This document shows, piece by piece, positions 6,835 through 11,492 of a stretch of DNA of 11,492 nt (positions are counted from its first letter, which is position 1; the number at the start of each line of letters is the position of its first letter). The notes under the pieces are model-generated. The model was not told where the DNA came from. It saw only the letters and a program-made list of their open reading frames with translations, and did no database searches. Source of the stretch: Damh-18 sp964390945. GTDB lineage: Bacteria; Patescibacteriota; Minisyncoccia; Phycocordibacterales; UBA918. Position numbers and translations under genes: made by a program. The stretch covers positions 1-11,492 of the forward strand of contig CAYMIV010000022.1 of NCBI GenBank assembly GCA_964390945.1. Direction: 5' to 3'.

Positions 6835-6843
6835 ATAATACCA
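6835..6843 (-). promoter_or_regulatory. Extended -10 promoter element of ftsK
   Basis: On the minus strand TGG (6843-6841) is directly followed by TATTAT (6840-6835), an extended -10 with 5 of 6 consensus bases. There is no good -35 at normal distance (TTGGCA lies at a 14-base spacing). Seven bases downstream is G6828 of the GTG start codon, so the mRNA is predicted to be leaderless. No Shine-Dalgarno is present, which agrees. Confidence 0.6.
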
Positions 6844-6879
6844 CGCTCACACAGTGCCAAATCGCGACATTGTGCGGTC

Positions 6880-6899
6880 AGTTCATGGAGCAATGAACT
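6880..6899. promoter_or_regulatory. Inverted repeat in the ftsK/regulator divergent region
   Basis: AGTTCAT (6880-6886) and ATGAACT (6893-6899) form a perfect 7-bp dyad around GGAGCA. It lies about 40 bp upstream of the ftsK -10 element, in the 239-bp region between two divergent genes, so an operator is possible. The rest of 6829-7067 holds no gene; an A+T-rich TTATATATAA at 7011-7020 may belong to the promoter of the plus-strand regulator, without a clear -35. Confidence 0.35.
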
Positions 6900-7067
6900 T
6901 CGCGTCACTCCTGTGCACAAAACAGTTACAACCCGAAAGGCAATGTTCGGTAAATTAATTTCTCACTCACTCCTCGAACTACTTTCAAAAGACGCACCAT
7001 CATGATAGTCTTATATATAACAGACAGCATAAAGACAAAATCGAATTAGTCGCGTATAGGACAAACT

Positions 7068-7808
7068 ATGTATAATAAAGACATTCTGTTGAGGACAGAT
7101 AAAGAGACAAATTTAGGAAGCAATTCAGATTATTTTAAATATATTTTTAAAAAGACAGAAAAAATTTCGTGTGCTGTATTTTACGTTGTGCGGTCAAATA
7201 AGGACATTGACCGAAACGACACTACTGTCCGTAATGTTGAAGATGTAGCACATAAACTGATGCGTTCTGTCATTGTGTCCCTTAAGTCTCGTGGCGGAGA
7301 TAATGAGCGCGCTGCCCAAGATGTGGGATATGCGCTTGTGGAACTTGAAAGCGCTCTCCGCATCGCGCATGCGGCAGGCATACTTGAGACTGATCACCTC
7401 CACGTATTTTTAACGGAGCTCGATAGTGTTCTTCGTGCCCTGAAGCCCTACACAGAATCAAAGTTGCAAGACCCATTCTTTCACGTGGGTGCACTCGAAT
7501 CATCTTTACGCGAGCAGGCTCGAACTCATACTCGACCTGCGGCACTCCGGACGCTCTCCGGGGCGAATGATGACCTGCTTGCCACACCCCAGAAATCAGA
7601 AGATGTGAAAGCCGACCGCTCAAAACGAATTCTCGCCGTTCTGAAGGACAGGGGACAGGCATCAATCAAAGACATATCCAATGTAATAAAGGACTGTAGT
7701 GAAAAGACAATCCAAAGGGAATTGAATATTCTCATTAAGGACAATAAAGTCATCCGTGACGGTGAAAGACGTTGGAGTAGATACATCCCCGTGACAGCAC
7801 AGTTATAG
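7068..7808 (+). CDS. CPR-type winged-helix transcriptional regulator with helical N-terminal domain
   Basis: A 246-residue protein. The N-terminal part (about 20-130) is helical and starts with SDYFKYIFKKTEKISCAVFYVV, a pattern I associate with a regulator family common in Parcubacteria-type genomes, resembling a four-helix bundle. A polar linker (about 131-183) leads to a C-terminal winged helix-turn-helix of DeoR-like type (about 184-242): RSKRILAVLKDRGQASIKDIS, then KTIQRELNILIKDNKVIRDGE and a closing wing with WSRYIPV. The start is supported by AGGA (7058-7061) with 6-base spacing. It is divergent from ftsK and followed by a long non-coding region before the exported surface protein, so either could be a target; this is inference. 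The 9-mer TATAGGACA occurs just before the start (7055-7063) and again after the stop (7842-7850). Family assignment is from memory of sequence style, not from a search. Confidence 0.8.
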   Translation: MYNKDILLRTDKETNLGSNSDYFKYIFKKTEKISCAVFYVVRSNKDIDRNDTTVRNVEDVAHKLMRSVIVSLKSRGGDNERAAQDVGYALVELESALRIAHAAGILETDHLHVFLTELDSVLRALKPYTESKLQDPFFHVGALESSLREQARTHTRPAALRTLSGANDDLLATPQKSEDVKADRSKRILAVLKDRGQASIKDISNVIKDCSEKTIQRELNILIKDNKVIRDGERRWSRYIPVTAQL

Positions 7809-7824
7809 TTTCTGCTACTACAAC

Positions 7825-7850
7825 TGTCCTTAATGCTGGTTTATAGGACA
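7825..7850. promoter_or_regulatory. Inverted repeat TGTCCT-N14-AGGACA after the regulator gene
   Basis: TGTCCT (7825-7830) and AGGACA (7845-7850) form a 6-bp dyad with 14 bases between arms, 16 bases after the regulator stop codon. The right arm belongs to the 9-mer TATAGGACA that also overlaps the ribosome binding site of the regulator gene. Possible binding site for that regulator; not proven. Confidence 0.3.
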
Positions 7851-8503
7851 TATTACTCCTTTAAGCCCCCACTTTTTCTAGCGGTCAGCAAATCTCTCAA
7901 AATGACCATCATTTGCCTTTTTTTCGCTCTGTTACCTATTCAAATTCGACCCGTATTATCAGTAAGAATGGCGCCTTACATTCGTCATAAAGGGGAGATA
8001 GGGAGCGCTGTATTTTGTTGACTTTGGTTCTTCAGAAACGTATGCTCTCTTGGTTCCCGGGTTTTGGTATATGTATACAAAGAGCATTGGTGCGTGCAGG
8101 AAATGCAACTCGCATCACGACACATATCCACATCCTGAACACGTATTGTATTTCGTAAAATCGAGTATACTGTACACGTGCGTCTCAGTACGCCATTTTT
8201 TGAAGCCCAAAAAATGTGCTGCGCTGATTGGAGGCCATGTTCATTGACAATACTTTTAATGTATAAAAGTACACATATTCTTGGCGCAGAGGCGCCTCGT
8301 TTCGCGCTTCGTAAAAGCGCAGATTTACCGAATTTCTTTGTTCCGCCACGGATGTTTTGACTGAAATTGACAGAGCACCAACAAGGCAAAGCCTTGTTGT
8401 GGAATTGTAGCTAACCTGAACATGTGGGGTGTCGACCCATAACATATGTACAGGCTAGTGATATGCGTGAGCGGCTCGACGGCCGTTCGCGAATAAGAAT
8501 TAA
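7851..8503. other. Long non-coding region with many dyad symmetries
   Basis: About 650 bases hold no convincing gene: the open frames present on both strands have no ribosome binding sites, no recognisable protein pattern and cysteine-rich, random-looking composition. What is visible is dyads: ATGCTCT/AGAGCAT (8042-8048 with 8081-8087), GTATA-TG-TATAC (8067-8078), CATTTTTTG/CAAAAAATG (8194-8216), GGCGC/GCGCC (8283-8296), GCGCTT/AAGCGC (8304-8320), CAACAAGGC/GCCTTGTTG (8379-8399), a compound dyad (8411-8458) and a 10-bp stem with two G-U pairs (8466-8491). TTGACA hexamers at 8244 and 8367 lack a -10 at proper distance. A TATACT at 8166-8171 could be a -10. The stretch may contain a small RNA and regulatory sites. 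Confidence 0.45.
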
Positions 8504-8511
8504 TTCTTATT
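8492..8511. promoter_or_regulatory. Perfect 20-bp palindrome, candidate operator
   Basis: AATAAGAATT followed directly by its exact complement AATTCTTATT, with no spacer. It ends where the proposed promoter of the surface-protein gene begins (-35-like TTCTTA at 8504-8509 lies inside it), so a dimeric repressor bound here would block RNA polymerase. A short A+T hairpin in RNA is an alternative reading. Confidence 0.5.
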
Positions 8512-8532
8512 ATTAACCTTTAACAGTAAACT
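8504..8532 (+). promoter_or_regulatory. Candidate promoter of the surface-protein gene
   Basis: TTCTTA (8504-8509), 17 bases, TAAACT (8527-8532, 4 of 6 consensus). Transcription would start near G8539, which is exactly the 5' base of the first helix of the leader RNA. An alternative -10, TATTAT at 8508-8513, would start about 20 bases earlier. Both are weak matches. Confidence 0.35.
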
Positions 8533-8538
8533 TTTTTT

Positions 8539-8616
8539 GCCACGGTGAAGGTACCGGCATGACGAAGGTCGTGCAAAGGGCCGGAGGTGTGGTGAATCCG
8601 GGAACTAATTCCCGTG
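8539..8616 (+). ncRNA. Candidate structured cis-regulatory RNA in the 5' leader
   Basis: The plus-strand RNA can form an outer helix GCCAC/GUGGU (8539-8543 with 8589-8593), an asymmetric internal loop (8544-8553 and 8585-8588), a helix CCGGC/GCCGG (8554-8558 with 8580-8584) and a hairpin AUGAC/GUCGU with loop GAAG (8559-8572). A second hairpin CGGGAA/UUCCCG with loop CUAA follows (8599-8614). CACGG (8541-8545) can instead pair with CCGUG (8612-8616), which would break both the outer helix and the second hairpin. It ends 14 bases before the start codon at 8631, so switching could gate translation. It does not match the FMN, TPP, cobalamin, GEMM or ydaO consensus as I know them. An ATG at 8559 in frame with the gene falls inside this element. 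Confidence 0.55.
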
Positions 8617-8630
8617 AAGTTATTACAGTT

Positions 8631-10568
8631 ATGAATACAATCGCAAACAATGTTGCTTCAAAGCTCTTCGTGGGTTTTGTAGCAGTTGCGACGCTCCTCA
8701 TGCTTGCTACGCCTGCAAAGGCTGCAACAGCTGAAGAGCTCCAAGCAATGATCAACGACTTGCTCGCGCAGGTTGCATCTCTCCAGGGACAACTTGGACA
8801 GGGCGGCTCAGCAGCAGGCGTTTGTCCGTACACATGGACACGCTCACTTGCAAGTGGCGCTACCGGTGCGGACGTTATGAAGCTCCAGCAGTTCCTCAAC
8901 GCTGATGCAGACACACAGGTGGCGGCATCGGGCGTAGGTTCTAAGGGAATGGAAACCGAGTACTACGGTCCGGCAACGGGCGCAGCAGTCTCAAAGTTCC
9001 AGGTTAAGAATGGTGTTGTCGCAGTAGGAACAGGTACCTTCGGTCCTCTTACTATGGCAAAGGCAAACGCTCTTTGTGTAGCAGCACCAGCGGGTGATGA
9101 CACATCAGATGATTCAGATGATTCAGATGACACCTCAACTGATCTTCAGGGTGAGGCTTCTCTTAATTCATTTGATATCGAGGATGGTGATGACACCGAC
9201 CTCGAAGAGGGCCAGGTTGCAGAGTCTGTCCATGAATTCGTTGTAGAATTCCAGGATGGAGACGCAATGATTACTCGTCTCGATGTCAACTTCGACACCG
9301 ATGCTACGGATGACCTCTGGGACATTCTTGGTGAAGTCACCCTCTATGTAGATGGTGATGAGGCGGGAAGTGTTGACGCTTCTGACGAGGACAACTGGCA
9401 GGATGACGAAGCAACCCTTCGTTTCCCTGGTCTTGAGATTGTCTCAATGGAAGATGAAGAAACAACCATTACTCTTGGTGTTGAAGTCCAGGACAACCTC
9501 GACGACAATTCACAAGTTGTTACGGTTGACGTAACCGGCATGCGTTATGTTGATGGTGACGATGTCACAACAACAGAGGATGCAACAGGTGTTGGCGCAG
9601 GCACAAACACCTTTGACATTTCAGCTGCTGGTTCTGAAGATGAACTTATTGTGAAGTCTTCAACCGATGATCCAGATGCAGCGACACTCATTGTCGACGA
9701 CCAGACTACAAAGTCTGATTGGTACACTGTGTTCGTATTCGACCTCGATACTGATGATTCAATCAACGATATTGAACTCAATCATGTTGGCGTTGAACTC
9801 ACGACTGGTACTGATGATGTTGACGATGTTGTTCAGGACGCAGAACTTATCATCGATGGGGTAACCTACGATGATTATGACTGGCACGGTGTAGCAGGAA
9901 CCGTCATGGGTCTTGACTTCGACATTGATGGCGACGCCGTCATTGATGCTGGTGACCGTGTAGCAGTAGAACTCAAGCTTCGCTTCTTCGGAGTTGGTAG
10001 CGGTGTAGACGAGGGTGAAACCATCCAAGCGTCTGCATCAACATCACTCTTTACAGCTGAAGGTGTTGATGATGTTACTGCAACCGGCGCAGCAGTTGGT
10101 GAGGAGCACACGCTCCGCAGCGCAGGACTCCTTGTCGATGCGGCTTCAGTTGAAACTGAAACCTCAACACAGGGTACGAATGACACCACTGGTATCTTCG
10201 AAATTTCATTCGATGTTACCGCGCTCGAAGGTGACTTCTACGTAAACGACTACGCGACCTCTTCTGCAACAGCAGTATTGGCCGGCGTTGACTTCGGTGT
10301 AGAGGGACCTGGTGCAGTTACGTCAGCAACAGGAGTTCTCTCCTCAACAGCTGATGATGCAACAGGTGCATTCCTCGTCCGCGAGGGTGAGACCGAGACA
10401 TTCACACTTACCGTTACTGTTGATGCCGGAACAACCGGTCAACACCGCGTAACGTTGAATGAACTCTGGTTCTCTGAGAGCTCAAACGGCATCACAAGTG
10501 CTGAGACTCAGACCCTTACCCCAGCAGCTGACTACCGAACTGACTACGAGAACATCAACGCTTCCTAA
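8631..10568 (+). CDS. Exported acidic surface protein with peptidoglycan-binding-like domain (S-layer-like)
   Basis: A 645-residue secreted protein. Signal peptide: residues 1-31, with core KLFVGFVAVATLLMLATPAKA and probable cleavage after AKA. A short coiled coil (about 33-55, EELQAMINDLLAQVASLQGQL) precedes a PG_binding_1-like domain (about 67-149: RSLASGATGADVMKLQQFL, YYGPATGAAVSKFQ, GTFGPLTMAKANALC) whose flanking Cys65 and Cys149 could form a disulfide. Then comes an Asp/Ser linker with three SDD repeats and about 470 residues of strongly acidic, beta-rich sequence that looks like three related modules (roughly 172-330, 331-495, 496-645). Runs such as DFDIDGDAVIDAGD could bind calcium. 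No C-terminal membrane helix, LPXTG or beta-barrel end is seen. I place the start at 8631, in front of the signal peptide; an in-frame ATG at 8559 would add 24 residues that overlap the leader RNA. Shine-Dalgarno is weak. Probably a highly expressed cell-surface protein; the exact role is inferred. Confidence 0.85.
   Translation: MNTIANNVASKLFVGFVAVATLLMLATPAKAATAEELQAMINDLLAQVASLQGQLGQGGSAAGVCPYTWTRSLASGATGADVMKLQQFLNADADTQVAASGVGSKGMETEYYGPATGAAVSKFQVKNGVVAVGTGTFGPLTMAKANALCVAAPAGDDTSDDSDDSDDTSTDLQGEASLNSFDIEDGDDTDLEEGQVAESVHEFVVEFQDGDAMITRLDVNFDTDATDDLWDILGEVTLYVDGDEAGSVDASDEDNWQDDEATLRFPGLEIVSMEDEETTITLGVEVQDNLDDNSQVVTVDVTGMRYVDGDDVTTTEDATGVGAGTNTFDISAAGSEDELIVKSSTDDPDAATLIVDDQTTKSDWYTVFVFDLDTDDSINDIELNHVGVELTTGTDDVDDVVQDAELIIDGVTYDDYDWHGVAGTVMGLDFDIDGDAVIDAGDRVAVELKLRFFGVGSGVDEGETIQASASTSLFTAEGVDDVTATGAAVGEEHTLRSAGLLVDAASVETETSTQGTNDTTGIFEISFDVTALEGDFYVNDYATSSATAVLAGVDFGVEGPGAVTSATGVLSSTADDATGAFLVREGETETFTLTVTVDAGTTGQHRVTLNELWFSESSNGITSAETQTLTPAADYRTDYENINAS
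9105..9131 (+). repeat. 9-bp tandem repeat encoding SDD x3
   Basis: Three copies of TCAGATGA(T/C) encode Ser-Asp-Asp three times in the linker between the peptidoglycan-binding-like domain and the acidic body of the surface protein. A near-perfect in-frame microsatellite of this type can vary in copy number by slippage. Confidence 0.85.
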
Positions 10569-10614
10569 TCGGAGCAATGATGAATCGTAGCGGCGACGAA
10601 AGTCAAAGCTAGGT

Positions 10615-10650
10615 AAAACAAAAACTCCCCTTTCGGGGAGTTTTTGTTTT
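10615..10650 (+). terminator. Strong intrinsic terminator of the surface-protein gene
   Basis: A 16-bp perfect stem (AAAACAAAAACTCCCC and complement) with loop TTTC (10631-10634); the 3' arm itself ends in TTTTTGTTTT and forms the U tract. It lies 46 bases after the stop codon at 10568. It is symmetric enough to work on the minus strand too. Confidence 0.93.
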
Positions 10651-10877
10651 GCCAGCCAGGTTCTTTAGGGAACCCCGTCCCCCCAGGCCCCCCATTATTT
10701 ATGGCGAGTTGTCTCGCCGAGGTCAGATCTAGGGATAGGGAAAGCATTTGCCTAGGGTACCCCTTTGCGTTTGTACTTTGCGGTTGTACACAACATAAAC
10801 GTATCCTGCACAAGACTCGACAGTGCAAGGGTGCGTGCTAGGATTTTTATACTTTTTACATAATAAAACTCCTCGGA
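10651..10877. other. Non-coding gap before the second exported protein
   Basis: These 227 bases hold no gene. Visible: hairpin GGTTC/GAACC (10659-10674), a C-rich tract with runs of 4, 6 and 6 C (10673-10693), hairpin GGCGAG/CTCGCC with loop TTGT (10703-10718), palindrome GGGTACCC (10755-10762) and a 13-bp tandem repeat (10764-10789). A TATACT at 10848-10853 is a plausible -10 for the next gene (start near 10860) but has no recognisable -35. Confidence 0.5.
10764..10789. repeat. 13-bp tandem direct repeat
   Basis: TTTGCGTTTGTAC is followed at once by TTTGCGGTTGTAC (12 of 13 identical). It lies about 90 bases upstream of the second exported protein gene and could be a tandem protein-binding site or a recent duplication. 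TTGTAC at 10771, 17 bases before CATAAA at 10794-10799, could also be a weak promoter. Confidence 0.6.
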
Positions 10878-11492
10878 ATGTATAAAATCAGCCAGTTTTC
10901 TTTTGGCCTCCTCGCACTCACTGCCGCCATCTTCTTCTCGGCGCAGAGTGTCATGGCGCAATCACCGTGCGGAAACATCATCACCTATTATGAAATTGAT
11001 GAGGACGGTGATGGGATAAATGACAGCGAACTACAACCAATAGATAACTGTGATACGCCATTTGGCGTGGCGACAGGAAATCCAGACCTCATCATTTCAT
11101 TCGGAGAAACAGAACTCGCGGAGGGCGGCGTGTATGAGTGGGTTGGTGTGACAGAACAATTCACCATACAAAATACAATTCCGGAAGCGAATATGAGCGG
11201 ACTGGTGCTCTATAGGCATCAGGGTCCGGATTACGTTGCACTCTACCCAGAACCAAACGAACCGTATACGTTTACCGAGTCAGGAATATACACGGCAGTG
11301 ATGTATGAAGACCAACTAATTCTCTCACAAGGCTGGGTACACAAAATTCTCACGTCAATCATACCGACCGCCCATGCGTTCCCGGGCCCCTCGAAAATAG
11401 TTACATTCGAGGTTACTGAAATACCCGTGTCAATTGGGGCTTCGAGCATTCTATTTTTGCCGGGAATTCAAGCAAGTCGTCTGTATCAAGAT
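10878..11492 (+). CDS. Exported protein, probable LCAT-like alpha/beta hydrolase, N-terminal part (cut by window end)
   Basis: An open frame of 205 codons that runs past the window end. It begins with a signal peptide (MYKISQFSFGLLALTAAIFF, cleavage near VMA-QS at about 27). Next is a calcium-loop-like DEDGDGINDSE (residues 41-51) between Cys31 and Cys58, of the DxDxDG type found in thrombospondin-3-like repeats. Residues about 68-180 look like a beta-rich domain (DLIISFGETELAEGG, YEWVGVTEQFTI, PYTFTESGIYTAVMYED). The last visible residues, SSILFLPGIQASRLYQD, strongly resemble the first strand and oxyanion region of lecithin:cholesterol-acyltransferase-like or lipase hydrolases (typically VPGxxGSxL). 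The nucleophile serine and the rest of the triad would lie outside the window. No clear Shine-Dalgarno. Exported hydrolase fate is inferred from the signal peptide. Confidence 0.75.
   Translation, partial: MYKISQFSFGLLALTAAIFFSAQSVMAQSPCGNIITYYEIDEDGDGINDSELQPIDNCDTPFGVATGNPDLIISFGETELAEGGVYEWVGVTEQFTIQNTIPEANMSGLVLYRHQGPDYVALYPEPNEPYTFTESGIYTAVMYEDQLILSQGWVHKILTSIIPTAHAFPGPSKIVTFEVTEIPVSIGASSILFLPGIQASRLYQD

Noticed and set aside
7071..7076. Perfect TATAAT as promoter of the regulator gene
   Set aside because: It lies inside codons 2-3 of the gene, with a good Shine-Dalgarno and start codon upstream and no later start, so it would miss the start of the coding region.
7833..8021. Plus-strand open frame of 62 codons after the regulator gene
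   Set aside because: The start is inside the TGTCCT/AGGACA dyad, there is no Shine-Dalgarno, and the hydrophobic stretch is short and flanked by unconvincing sequence.
8244..8267. TTGACA plus TATAAA as a strong promoter
   Set aside because: The spacing is only 12 bases, outside the functional range for sigma-70 type promoters.
7985..8389. Minus-strand open frame of 134 codons in the gap before the surface-protein gene
   Set aside because: Composition is random-looking and cysteine-rich, there is no ribosome binding site, and it overlaps several stem-loops; no family pattern is visible.
7809..8538. CRISPR array or IS remnant in the long gap
   Set aside because: The repeats are single dyads of different sequence with no regular spacing, and there is no transposase fragment or terminal inverted repeat pair with target duplication.
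8539..8616. Known riboswitch classes (FMN, TPP, cobalamin, c-di-GMP, c-di-AMP) for the leader RNA
   Set aside because: A GGTGAATCC string recalls parts of the ydaO and FMN consensus, but the surrounding conserved segments and helices of those classes are not present.
10673..10693. Canonical four-tract G-quadruplex on the minus strand
   Set aside because: Only three separate G runs are present, so the standard four-tract motif is not met.

Overview
The window looks like chromosome of a Patescibacteria (CPR) bacterium, most likely a Parcubacteria-type lineage. The basis is gene style and content: several compact single-copy housekeeping genes, a small FtsK with four membrane helices, a membrane-anchored Ig-like protein between ftsK and recA, a four-helix-bundle plus winged-helix regulator of a type I associate with CPR genomes, and a Sec-exported surface protein that couples a peptidoglycan-binding-like domain to a very acidic beta-rich body. 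UGA ends both ftsK and the gene after it, so UGA acts as a stop here; this argues against code 25 lineages. No phage, plasmid, IS or CRISPR signature is visible.

Layout. 1-440: ribosomal protein bS18 (+), then a strong bidirectional hairpin terminator. 475-1050: elongation factor P (-). 1106-2071: an ECF-like sigma factor (+) followed by a small two-helix membrane protein (+), closed by a terminator. 2138-2821: a histidine-phosphatase family protein (-). 2822-3113: a gap with a GC-rich hairpin and an unexplained 190-bp stretch. 3114-6828: a minus-strand cluster transcribed ftsK, Ig-like anchored protein, recA, with gaps of 3 and 25 bases. 6829-7067: a divergent promoter region. 7068-7808: the winged-helix regulator (+). 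7809-8538: about 730 bases without a convincing gene but with many dyad symmetries. 8539-8616: a candidate structured RNA in the 5' leader of the exported surface protein gene (8631-10568, +), which ends at a very strong terminator. 10651-10877: a non-coding gap with hairpins, a C-rich tract and a 13-bp tandem duplication. 10878-11492: the N-terminal part of a second exported protein, cut by the window edge just where an alpha/beta-hydrolase (LCAT-like) core appears to start.

How it works together: the left two thirds is core machinery (translation, transcription, chromosome segregation and recombination); the right third is envelope-facing (two exported proteins and a regulator). The most interesting candidate is the leader RNA upstream of the surface protein: two helices plus a mutually exclusive third pairing, just before the start codon, preceded by a promoter-overlapping palindrome. 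Two genes (ftsK and the sigma factor) also carry extended -10 elements placed so that their mRNAs would be leaderless or nearly so.
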